A DNA stretch of 64,000 bases from NCBI GenBank assembly GCA_965662045.1, contig CBFIGE010000002.1, forward strand, positions 227,997-291,996, read 5' to 3'. A program made the position numbers and the translations under genes. Under the pieces are notes generated by a model that saw only the letters and a program-made list of their open reading frames with translations, did no database searches and had not been told where the DNA came from. The stretch's first letter is position 1; every line of letters starts with the position of its first letter. This stretch comes from UBA3478 sp965662045. GTDB taxonomy: Bacteria; Bacteroidota; Bacteroidia; Flavobacteriales; Flavobacteriaceae. This document shows positions 1-7,881 of this stretch, piece after piece.

Positions 1-255
1 GTTGTGGGTGAACCGAGACAAATGTCGGGTGCGCATTCTGAATCTTATGAATTCATTCAACAACAAGTCAAAAAAATAAGCCGCTATTTTCCAGATTTGA
101 GTATTCATTGGCAAGACGAACGATTTAGTTCTAAATTAGCGCTAAAATCAATGGTTGATGCTGGTGTTTCTAAGAAAAAAAGAAAAGAAAAGGGTCGCTT
201 AGATGAAATTAGCGCAACCATAATTTTACAGTCATTTTTAGATAGATCTTTATGA
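1..255 (+). CDS. ruvX: Putative Holliday junction resolvase RuvX/YqgF, C-terminal part
   Basis: The reading frame is open from the first base, so only about the last 84 residues are present. It has the YqgF/RuvX signature: a VGEP stretch at the left edge, then a DERFSS motif (the family has DERxTS, whose Asp is a catalytic metal ligand), and the C-terminal DEISATIILQSFL block. The family is an RNase H-like nuclease linked to Holliday junction resolution and to 16S rRNA processing. The stop codon overlaps the start of def in an ATGA tetranucleotide, which suggests coupled translation. The N-terminal half lies outside the window. Confidence 0.88.
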   Translation, partial: VVGEPRQMSGAHSESYEFIQQQVKKISRYFPDLSIHWQDERFSSKLALKSMVDAGVSKKKRKEKGRLDEISATIILQSFLDRSL

Positions 256-842
256 TACGTCCCATAGTTGCATACGGAGACCCCGTATTGAAGAAAAAAG
301 CAAAGGAAATTACCGCCGCAGATCACTCAGGATTGCAAGAGCTTATAGCAGACATGTGGGAAACCATGTATGGGGCAAGCGGTGTAGGTTTGGCTGCTCC
401 TCAAATCGGTTTATCACTGCGCATTTTTGTAATTGACGCCCGTCCATTTGCAGAGGACGGAGAAACTGAACAAGAGAAAAAACAACTCGAAAGTTTTAAA
501 AAGGTTTTTATCAACCCAATCTTAACAGAAGAAGGAGAGGAGTGGTCTTTTAATGAGGGTTGTTTGAGTATACCAGATATCAGAGAAGAGGTGAGTCGCA
601 AAGATGTAGTGCACATTCAATACGTGGATGAAAACTTTCAGGAAGTAACCGAAACCTATGACGGTCTGTGCGCTCGAATCATTCAGCACGAATACGATCA
701 CATCGAAGGAATCCTATTTACCGATAAGTTGTCTTCTCTTAAAAAGAGACTGATTAAAGGAAAATTAGAAAAAATCAGTAAAGGAGAAATTGACTGCGAT
801 TACAGAATGAAATTTCCAAAAAACAAGAAAAATAGACGATAA
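252..842 (+). CDS. def: Peptide deformylase
   Basis: It removes the formyl group from the initiator methionine of new proteins, using a metal ion in the cytoplasm. All three family motifs are present in the 196 residues: GVGLAAPQIG (44-53), EGCLS (102-106, with metal-ligand Cys104) and HEYDH (146-150, two His ligands and the catalytic Glu). An acidic loop between motifs 1 and 2, around residues 66-83, is longer than in E. coli and is common in Bacteroidota. The start overlaps the ruvX stop by ATGA. The next gene begins right after the stop codon, so ruvX, def and the DUF5606 gene are probably one transcript. Confidence 0.97.
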   Translation: MIRPIVAYGDPVLKKKAKEITAADHSGLQELIADMWETMYGASGVGLAAPQIGLSLRIFVIDARPFAEDGETEQEKKQLESFKKVFINPILTEEGEEWSFNEGCLSIPDIREEVSRKDVVHIQYVDENFQEVTETYDGLCARIIQHEYDHIEGILFTDKLSSLKKRLIKGKLEKISKGEIDCDYRMKFPKNKKNRR

Positions 843-1262
843 ATGAAATTGGATAAAATTATAGCCATTGGAGGAAAGCCAGGCTTGTTTAAATTGTTAA
901 CACAGACAAAATCTGGGTTTGTAACTGAATCGCTCACAGACGGCAAACGTTTAACTGTAAACTTAAGAAATCAGGTAAGTGTACTTTCTGAAATTTCTGT
1001 TTTTACCCTTGAAGAAGAAAAACCACTCACAGAGGTTTTTGAATTACTGCGGCAAAAAGAACAGGGCAACACTACTTCTATAAGTCATAAAGCTGATAAA
1101 CTGGCCTTAGAGGAGTATTTTTTTGAAGTCTTACCCAATTACGACGAAGATCGTGTGTATCCCAGTGACATTAAAAAAATCATCAGATGGTATAATATCT
1201 TAGTGGATCACAAATTGTTGGATACCTCAGAAGATACTGAGCAAGAAAACGAAGAGGAATAA
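843..1262 (+). CDS. DUF5606 family protein
   Basis: The N-terminus KLDKIIAIGGKPGLF and the following block on conversion of 'knowledge of use' to 'DGKR' resemble the DUF5606 family, which I know as conserved in Bacteroidota and typically placed after def. The protein is small (139 residues), soluble and has an acidic tail (DTSEDTEQENEEE). No catalytic motif is visible and the function is unknown. It begins immediately after the def stop codon and is followed by a strong hairpin terminator, so it is the last gene of the ruvX-def transcript. The family call rests on recall of the N-terminal pattern. Confidence 0.8.
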   Translation: MKLDKIIAIGGKPGLFKLLTQTKSGFVTESLTDGKRLTVNLRNQVSVLSEISVFTLEEEKPLTEVFELLRQKEQGNTTSISHKADKLALEEYFFEVLPNYDEDRVYPSDIKKIIRWYNILVDHKLLDTSEDTEQENEEE

Positions 1263-1295
1263 AAAAAAGGATCATTATTGAATGATCCTTTTTTT
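1263..1295. terminator. Bidirectional intrinsic terminator
   Basis: An A-run leads into GGATCATT, a four-base loop and AATGATCC, followed by a run of seven T. The stem is a perfect 8 bp, and the A/T flanks allow it to work for both the plus-strand def operon and the minus-strand hexosaminidase gene that ends at 1297. Confidence 0.85.
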
Positions 1296-1296
1296 G

Positions 1297-2886
1297 TTAC
1301 CAGTCAATTTCTGTTGAGCGGTAAAAGTTAATGTCTTGTTTTTCAAGCCAACTTCCATGAGACTTCAATTTTGTTTTAAAACGTTCCCAATTGTATTTAG
1401 TTGTTTGAGACCACGCTAATTCAGCATAAGCAATCGCTCTTGGAAAGGCGAGATATTCTAAGGACGCAGAATCGTAAATTGTTTCAGACCACAGCGGAGC
1501 TTCGAGTCCGAGAATGACGCTGGAGTCTAAATCACTGAAATAAGTAGAAGGGTTCCAGTTGTAGGCATCTTCTAGTTCAATATACGCCGCCCAGTTTAGA
1601 CCGAATTCTGAATCTTCGTTATACTTCATATCTAGATAAGCTTTTTTTGCTGGAGACAAGAGTATTGGCATGCCTTTTTCAACACCTACAAGCGCGTTTT
1701 CTTCATTGTTCCATAATTGTACTACTGCAGGACCTGAGATGTCGGCTTGAGTGATTTCATCCCATCCTACGGCTACTTTTCCGTGTTTACGGACAAGGGC
1801 TTCTACGCGCTCTACAAATTTGATGTAGTCTTTCTTTTTTGTGACATGACTTTCATCTCCACCAATATGAATGTATTTAGAAGGAGATATGGCTGCAAAT
1901 TGTCCAAGAATATCATCTAAAAACGCATATACCTCTTCGTTGTTTGCATCAAATGTGCTGAACCCTACGTTTGTGCCGGTGTAAACTTCAGGAGTTTTGC
2001 CATTTCCATTGAGTTGTGGATAACTTACAATGGCTGCATTAGTATGTCCCGGCATATCAATTTCTGGAATGATTTCGATATGACGATCAGCGGCATAATT
2101 GATGAGTTCGGTAAATTCTTCTTGACTGTAAAAACCTCCAACACCTCCGCCTACTTCTGTAGCAGCTCCAATCTTGGTAAGGGCAGGCCAGTTTTTCATC
2201 TCTACTCTCCATCCTTGATCATCGGTGAGGTGCATGTGGAATGTATTGTATTTATAAAGCGCAAGTTGATTGATGTATCGTTTAACCTCGTCTACCGAAA
2301 AGAAATGTCTCGCAACGTCTAACATTGCTGATCGAATTTCCATCTGTGGCATATCGACAATTTTAAGGGTAGGTAAAACATAAACCTCGTGTTCTCCTTC
2401 AGTCATTGATTGGTTTGGTACTAGTTGCATCAAGCTTTGAATTCCTCTAAATAGGCCTTCATCTGTGGCCGCTTTTAAAAGGATATTTTTTTCAGAAATT
2501 TCAAGTACGTAAGCCTCGTTTAACAAGGCCTCATTTGCTGTATCACCAAGTGCTTCTTCGCTCAAGGGTTCTACACTCAGTGCAATTTGATAATCTTGAT
2601 TGTTCTCGATAAGCTCAGGAGCAAAGCCTAAACGCTCTTCTAAACCATTGATTAGTGAAGTTTGATTTTTTTCTTGACTCGGATTGGATAAAACACTCAA
2701 GGCATCAAAAATGATAAAACTGCTTCCACCTGCCTTTGTATTCAAAGGTTCAGGGAGAATAGAGATCTGTTCTAAACTAGTTGCTTTAGCCTCTACCGGA
2801 CTTTTTGGTTGTGGATTCAATAATTCGCAAGATGAACTGATTAGCGCAATTCCAATCATCCAAATACTTAATTTGACAATCTTCAT
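1297..2886 (-). CDS. Beta-N-acetylhexosaminidase, GH20, lipoprotein
   Basis: It releases terminal N-acetylglucosamine or N-acetylgalactosamine from glycans such as chitin oligomers or wall fragments. The N-terminus is a lipoprotein signal ending SSSC (Cys20), so the enzyme is probably anchored outside the inner membrane. A GH20b-like N-terminal domain spans roughly residues 40-175. The catalytic barrel follows, with HMHLTDDQGWR near 217-227 and the hallmark HIGGDE (340-345), whose Asp-Glu pair is the substrate-assisted catalytic dyad. Length, 529 residues, is normal. It lies downstream of the SGNH hydrolase and M14 peptidase genes on the same strand, which suggests a degradative secreted set. 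Natural substrate is not shown by sequence. Confidence 0.93.
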   Translation of the reverse strand: MKIVKLSIWMIGIALISSSCELLNPQPKSPVEAKATSLEQISILPEPLNTKAGGSSFIIFDALSVLSNPSQEKNQTSLINGLEERLGFAPELIENNQDYQIALSVEPLSEEALGDTANEALLNEAYVLEISEKNILLKAATDEGLFRGIQSLMQLVPNQSMTEGEHEVYVLPTLKIVDMPQMEIRSAMLDVARHFFSVDEVKRYINQLALYKYNTFHMHLTDDQGWRVEMKNWPALTKIGAATEVGGGVGGFYSQEEFTELINYAADRHIEIIPEIDMPGHTNAAIVSYPQLNGNGKTPEVYTGTNVGFSTFDANNEEVYAFLDDILGQFAAISPSKYIHIGGDESHVTKKKDYIKFVERVEALVRKHGKVAVGWDEITQADISGPAVVQLWNNEENALVGVEKGMPILLSPAKKAYLDMKYNEDSEFGLNWAAYIELEDAYNWNPSTYFSDLDSSVILGLEAPLWSETIYDSASLEYLAFPRAIAYAELAWSQTTKYNWERFKTKLKSHGSWLEKQDINFYRSTEIDW

Positions 2887-2904
2887 GGGTTTTAGTTTAG
2901 TTGT

Positions 2905-3567
2905 TTAATTTATAAAATTTTGTATGACTTTAGACCAGATTTCATAGCCTTTGGCATTCATATGAAGACCATCACTAATAAAAATAGTTTTGTTTATTTC
3001 ACCATCGACAAGCATAGGGGTGTCTACATCGGCAAAGCTCAAATACGCTTTTGATCGGGCCATTTTTTCAATTTTTCCATTGAGCTTCAAAAACTTAGAA
3101 CGCAGATTCCACCTTGCAATACTTGGTTTGGCGGCAATAAATACAATCGTCGTGTTCTTGTTGTGCTTTCGAATTAGTCTAAATACCTTTTTGAGGTGCC
3201 GCTTGGATTTAGCCACAGAACGCCCTATCGCTAAATCATTATCCCCTTCGTAAACAAATACTTGCTTTGGATTGTATTGTAGAACTAGAGGCTCTATATA
3301 ATGGATTAAATCTAGGGCTGTTGACCCTCCAAACCCAGTATTTAAGATAGTTTCAGAAGTGTTTAGTTCACTTACATTGCGCCAAAACCGAATGCTTGAT
3401 GATCCTGTGAAAACAATAGGCGCTTTTTCAGCAATTGTCGTGTTTTGGTGCTTGTTAATGATAGCATCGACTTCTTTTTGAAAGCGAGTAGGCTCCCAAT
3501 TGTTTTGAGCGATTAGTGTCAGGCTACTGCTTAGCAGTATTAGTAATAAGTAACGATTTTTTTTCAT
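2905..3567 (-). CDS. Secreted SGNH/GDSL-family hydrolase
   Basis: It is predicted to be a serine esterase or acyl hydrolase. The SGNH blocks are visible: FTGSSSIRFW (block I, nucleophile Ser), NTGFGGST (block II Gly), VYEGDNDLA (block III Asn) and DGLHMNAKGY (block V Asp/His). The chosen start, MKKNRYLLL, gives a clean Sec signal ending near IAQ; a start 30 bases upstream would run through the upstream gene and bury the signal. The start sits just inside the stop region of the M14 gene (upstream stop at 3569-3571), so the two genes nearly touch and are probably cotranscribed. Substrate could be an acetylated sugar, fitting the GH20 neighbour, but this is inference. Confidence 0.87.
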   Translation of the reverse strand: MKKNRYLLLILLSSSLTLIAQNNWEPTRFQKEVDAIINKHQNTTIAEKAPIVFTGSSSIRFWRNVSELNTSETILNTGFGGSTALDLIHYIEPLVLQYNPKQVFVYEGDNDLAIGRSVAKSKRHLKKVFRLIRKHNKNTTIVFIAAKPSIARWNLRSKFLKLNGKIEKMARSKAYLSFADVDTPMLVDGEINKTIFISDGLHMNAKGYEIWSKVIQNFIN

Positions 3568-3568
3568 C

Positions 3569-6010
3569 TTAGTTTTGAAATAAGGCATTTGCTGCAATTA
3601 ATTTTCCATGGTACCAAAAACCTCTAAAAAGAGGATTGTCTACCAAATAAATCACTTGACCTCTTCCTAAACCTTCAGAACCAAAGAGTAGGGTGTTGGC
3701 AGTATTTTTTTGAACTTTTTCTCCTGCAAACCCAGAAACAGCTCTGTGTTTTTCTCCAATGGCTATGGCATTATTTGACGAGAGCAGTTCATAGTTATCC
3801 GCATTGAGTTTGAGTGAAAAATAATGAGCGTCTAAACCGTATCCAAGAGGATGGGTTTGATCCACTTCAGCTTTAAAAATGGCTCCAGTTACCTGATATT
3901 TCATCATTTCTCGTTCTCTCATATCGTTTGGTAAACGCTTGTCGATATCGTATTCCATTTTCTTCTTTTCTAGGGATAGTCCTAGTTTTTTGGCTAAGGC
4001 TAGTGAAGATCCTTGTAGGATTAGTTTTCCACCAGCTTGGGTCCATGTTTTGATTTGTTCAGTTTGTCGATCAGATAAGCTCGAAATTCTTCCGCTCGGT
4101 ATGATTAAAATGTCATAGCTCTCCAAAGAAATACGACTGAGGTAATTTGTATCTATAGCCGTAAATGGCATATTTAGGTCTTGTTCAAAAAAGTACCACC
4201 ATTCTCCGAAACTATAACTCGAAACCCCATCTCCTCTTAATACAGCGACTTGAGGTTGCTTTCTTTGTTGGAAATATGATGATCCAAAATCCTTACCTCT
4301 ATCGGTATATCCTGTATCGGTAGAGGTTATTTCAACATGATAATCACCTTGTATTGCGTTCATTAGACCATTTAAATCGTCAATTTCTGTGTTATCTCTT
4401 TGCAAGACCACCATGGTGCCAGGTTCGTAATTGGTATTGTCAAACCCAAAATATCTATTGGCATTACGTAGTTTAACACCTTTTTGCATTAGAGCAGCTG
4501 TTGCTTTTGCACTCTCAAATGAATTCCATTTGATAATGTAGGCATAACTCTTTTGAAGTGTTGTCTTTGATTCTTTTGCAGTGTGTGAAGTAGATGTTGC
4601 AATTCGTTGTTCTGTTTCTATGGCATTGAGACCATAGGCATAAGGCAATGACCAGGCTGTGATGTCATAGGTCAATGAATCAGACAAATATACCTTAGGT
4701 TCAAGGAGCACCCTTGCTAGTTTCCCTTTGGTTTGTTTGGTGGACACCACCATGGCTTCAGCATTGACGTTCATCATTTTTTCTGAACCGCTGAGGTAAT
4801 CAAACCCCTTTACCTTTTGATTGGAGGCTTTTTGAGTTTCTATACCGTGTTTTTCAAGTAGTTTTTTAAGGGCCTCAAGTCTAGCGCTATTGCCGTTTAT
4901 GATATAAGAGGTATTAGCGGTCTCATTGTCTTTGTAATAGCTGTTGAATTGAGTGATAAGTTGCTCTGCATTTCGAGCAGCTACCTCTACTGTAGATATC
5001 CCGGTTGTAAAGTGATGTGCGATTCGATCCTTGAGCGTTAATAATTCGCCTTCCGCATTGTAAATGCCTAAACCGGCTCTGCCGCTTCCGCCTTGTTCAT
5101 AGGTCATTCCAATAGCACCATTATAGGTTGGATAAGTGTCGCCATAACTTGGATATAACAAATCAAATCTTTCGTCCGTAAAAAAGAGCCATCCATTTTC
5201 ATCAAAATACTTGGCATGATTTCGACCTAATTGGTCTTGAAAACTTCGCTGAAAGTCAGTAATTATTTCGTGGTAAGGTTCAACAGCTGGTGCAAAATAG
5301 TACGGACTGTTTACGCCTTGTTCATGAAAATCAACGTGAACATGAGGCATCCATTGCTGATAGGCTACAAGGCGTTGTTGTGACTCTTTTTGCGTCATCC
5401 ATGCCCAATCTCTGTTTAGATCAAAGATATAGTGATTGGTTCTTCCGCTTTGCCACCCTTCATAATGTTCGGTACTATTGCCATCGGCTTGCAGTAATTT
5501 GTGTTTTTTCTGCTTGTACAAATTCACATAGCGATCTCGGCCATCAGGATTGATACAAGGATCTATAATAACTACGGTATTTTCTAAAAAATCACTCCTC
5601 TGCGTTAGAAGATGATGTGTCGTTTTCATTGAGGCCTCTGTGCTGACACTCTCGTTACCATGCACGTTGTAACTCAGCCAAACTACAGCCGTATTTCCTG
5701 TTTCTTCACTTTGAAGACCTTTTAAGTGATTTTCTTGAATGGCTTCTAGGTTTGCCATGTTTTCAGCTGAACTTAGGATCACTACTCTTAATTTACGTCC
5801 TTCGTTTGTGGTACCGTACTCTACTATTTTAACGCGGTCTTTTTCGTTCTCTGCCAAGTAGTCGTAATAGTCCACTACTTGATGATGTCTACTGAAATGA
5901 CTTCCGAGATCATACCCTAAAAATTCATCGGGGCTCATAATTTGTTGAGCAAAAATGATATTGACTAGAAGCATTAAAATCATTGTGCTTGAAAATTTCT
6001 TGTTTTTCAT
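3569..6010 (-). CDS. Secreted M14 zinc carboxypeptidase-like peptidase (paralogue 1)
   Basis: The 813-residue protein starts with a Sec signal ending IIFAQQ. The M14 catalytic domain follows: HGNES gives zinc ligands His117 and Glu120, FDLNRDW lies near 196-202, and DFHEQG gives the third ligand His229; the TYEQGG segment probably carries the general-base Glu. The C-terminal half, including a VLRGDGVSSYSFGE stretch and an IIPSGRI strand, resembles the glutamine-amidotransferase-like domain seen in large Bacteroidota M14 proteins. It should cleave C-terminal residues or peptides outside the cytoplasm. It heads the minus-strand set with the SGNH and GH20 genes. A paralogue of the same architecture is encoded at 33767-36295. 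Confidence 0.92.
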   Translation of the reverse strand: MKNKKFSSTMILMLLVNIIFAQQIMSPDEFLGYDLGSHFSRHHQVVDYYDYLAENEKDRVKIVEYGTTNEGRKLRVVILSSAENMANLEAIQENHLKGLQSEETGNTAVVWLSYNVHGNESVSTEASMKTTHHLLTQRSDFLENTVVIIDPCINPDGRDRYVNLYKQKKHKLLQADGNSTEHYEGWQSGRTNHYIFDLNRDWAWMTQKESQQRLVAYQQWMPHVHVDFHEQGVNSPYYFAPAVEPYHEIITDFQRSFQDQLGRNHAKYFDENGWLFFTDERFDLLYPSYGDTYPTYNGAIGMTYEQGGSGRAGLGIYNAEGELLTLKDRIAHHFTTGISTVEVAARNAEQLITQFNSYYKDNETANTSYIINGNSARLEALKKLLEKHGIETQKASNQKVKGFDYLSGSEKMMNVNAEAMVVSTKQTKGKLARVLLEPKVYLSDSLTYDITAWSLPYAYGLNAIETEQRIATSTSHTAKESKTTLQKSYAYIIKWNSFESAKATAALMQKGVKLRNANRYFGFDNTNYEPGTMVVLQRDNTEIDDLNGLMNAIQGDYHVEITSTDTGYTDRGKDFGSSYFQQRKQPQVAVLRGDGVSSYSFGEWWYFFEQDLNMPFTAIDTNYLSRISLESYDILIIPSGRISSLSDRQTEQIKTWTQAGGKLILQGSSLALAKKLGLSLEKKKMEYDIDKRLPNDMREREMMKYQVTGAIFKAEVDQTHPLGYGLDAHYFSLKLNADNYELLSSNNAIAIGEKHRAVSGFAGEKVQKNTANTLLFGSEGLGRGQVIYLVDNPLFRGFWYHGKLIAANALFQN

Positions 6011-6049
6011 TGAAGTTTACGTCTTTAGAATACTACGAAAGATATGGCT

Positions 6050-6057
6050 TATCTTTG
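6050..6057 (+). promoter_or_regulatory. Candidate -7 promoter element for bshC
   Basis: TATCTTTG matches the Bacteroidota -7 consensus TAnnTTTG exactly and lies 20 bases before the chosen bshC ATG. No convincing -33 TTG is seen at the usual spacing. On the other strand, GAAAGATA at 6037-6044 gives a 7/8 match for the divergent M14 gene. Confidence 0.55.
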
Positions 6058-6077
6058 AATTTTCTAAGTATTTAGCT

Positions 6078-7682
6078 ATGACCAGGTATGCTTTTGGTGC
6101 AGATGAAAGTTTTAATATCAATCCTTTGCTCAAGGATTATTTGACTGGTCAATTACCCCAATATTGGTACAATCGTTTTGCAGATTTTGAAAATATCAAA
6201 GCGCAAATCGATCAAAAGTCGAGAGGTTATAATCACGATTTTAGATCGGTTTTATGTGATGAAATAAAAACTTCTTATGATGCTTTGAACATTGATTTAG
6301 AGGGAACTTTAGTCTTGAAAAATTTGGAGTTATTAAAAGAAAAAAACAGTTTTACTGTTACTACAGGTCACCAACTCAATCTTTTTACCGGTCCGGTTTT
6401 TTTTGTGTATAAAATTCTTCACACCATTGTGTTATGTGAAAAATTTAAGTCTGAGTATCCTGATTTCAATTTTATACCTGTTTATTGGATGGCTTCAGAA
6501 GATCATGATTTTGAAGAAATCAATCACTTTCAGTTTAAGGGTAAAAAATTTCAGTGGAATAGTGAACAACAAGGGGCAGTAGGTCAATTTGATTTAGACG
6601 GACTTGATGAGGTTTTCAAGGTGTTCAAATCATATTTAGGACGTTCGAAAAATGATACTGAACTCAAATCGCTTTTTGATTCTGCTTATCTAAAGCTTGA
6701 TAATCTTGCACAAGCTACTCATCTTATTGTACATGAACTCTTTGAGCGCCATGGATTGATTGTTTTAGATGCGGATAAAAAAGCACTGAAAGAATTAATG
6801 ATTCCTCTTTTTAAAGAGGAACTTATTTCAAATCCTTCGCAGACTCTTGTTAAAGATTGTAGCGAAAAATTGAGCAAAAAAGGTTATAAAGCACAGGTGT
6901 TTCCAAGACCGATCAATCTTTTTCATTTAAGTGAACAAGACCGTCAAAGAATTGATATCAATTGTAACTCTTATCAATTGGTAAATTCCAAGACTAATTT
7001 TTCTCAAGAGGAAATTTTGAGTGAAGTAGAAGCTTATCCAGAGCGCTTTTCACCAAATGTAATTTTAAGGCCGTTGTACCAAGAATACATCTTACCTAAT
7101 TTGATGTATGTTGGAGGAGCAGGTGAATTGAGTTATTGGTTTCAATTAAAGTCTGTTTTTGAACATTATCAAGTGGTTTTTCCAATGTTGAAATTGAGAC
7201 ATTCTGTCTATGCTGCCGATGAAAAAACATATCGAAAATTGCAAAAATTAAATGTTGTTGATGGTGATTTAAATAATGCCAAAAATCAGTTGATCAATCG
7301 GTGGGTTCGAAAAGTTTCTAATATTCCATTGGAATTAACCGATTTTAAAGCTTTGTTGAATGAGCAGTTTAATTTGTTACAAGAGCGTTCCAAAAACACA
7401 GATCGAAGTTTTGAAGGAGCTGTACAAGCACAACGTCAAAAACAGATGAATGGTCTAGATAAGCTTGAGAAAAGATTACTGCTCGCGCAAAAAAGGGTTT
7501 TAAAAGACGAAATTGAGCGAATATTAGTCTTGTACGAGTTCTTTTATCCCTTGGGTAAACCTCAGGAACGCGTTGAAAATTTTAGCACCTTCTACAGTGA
7601 CTATGGCTCTCGATTTATCGAGGTCGTTTATACTGAATTTCAAAAACAAACAGACTCTTCAGTACTTTTTATCGAATTTTAA
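6078..7682 (+). CDS. bshC: Bacillithiol biosynthesis cysteine-adding enzyme BshC
   Basis: BshC adds cysteine to glucosaminyl-malate, the last step of bacillithiol synthesis in the cytoplasm. The 534-residue protein has the family's recognisable TTGHQLNLFTGPVFFVYK block, the YWMASEDHDFEEI segment and the GGAGELSYW motif near the C-terminal half, followed by a coiled-coil region typical of BshC. I chose the ATG at 6078 because the longer frame from 5955 would overlap the divergent M14 gene and lacks family similarity, and because a -7 box lies just before it. bshA and bshB are not in this window. Length agrees with the family. Confidence 0.92.
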   Translation: MTRYAFGADESFNINPLLKDYLTGQLPQYWYNRFADFENIKAQIDQKSRGYNHDFRSVLCDEIKTSYDALNIDLEGTLVLKNLELLKEKNSFTVTTGHQLNLFTGPVFFVYKILHTIVLCEKFKSEYPDFNFIPVYWMASEDHDFEEINHFQFKGKKFQWNSEQQGAVGQFDLDGLDEVFKVFKSYLGRSKNDTELKSLFDSAYLKLDNLAQATHLIVHELFERHGLIVLDADKKALKELMIPLFKEELISNPSQTLVKDCSEKLSKKGYKAQVFPRPINLFHLSEQDRQRIDINCNSYQLVNSKTNFSQEEILSEVEAYPERFSPNVILRPLYQEYILPNLMYVGGAGELSYWFQLKSVFEHYQVVFPMLKLRHSVYAADEKTYRKLQKLNVVDGDLNNAKNQLINRWVRKVSNIPLELTDFKALLNEQFNLLQERSKNTDRSFEGAVQAQRQKQMNGLDKLEKRLLLAQKRVLKDEIERILVLYEFFYPLGKPQERVENFSTFYSDYGSRFIEVVYTEFQKQTDSSVLFIEF

Positions 7683-7870
7683 GACGCTATATATACTTTA
7701 GAATCTTCTGGTTATAGCTTCTTCCTAGGTCTATCTTTAAAAAGTAGCATTTATTTGATTTGCAGCTGTGATTCCTTTTTCTAATATAAGCTTAACGACT
7801 GCCTATGGATGATGCATAACTATTTTAAGAATTATTCAATTTTTTGAAATAAACTCCTATACAAAGTTGC

Positions 7871-7878
7871 TATTTTTG
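7871..7878 (+). promoter_or_regulatory. Candidate -7 promoter element for guaA
   Basis: TATTTTTG fits TAnnTTTG exactly and ends only three bases before the guaA ATG at 7882, which implies a leaderless or nearly leaderless message. A TTG at 7844-7846 is 24 bases upstream, slightly wide for a -33 element. Confidence 0.5.
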
Positions 7879-7881
7879 TGC

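Noticed and set aside
5955..6077. Longer bshC start at 5955
   Set aside because: The extra 41 residues overlap the divergent M14 gene start, precede the -7 box and lack family similarity.
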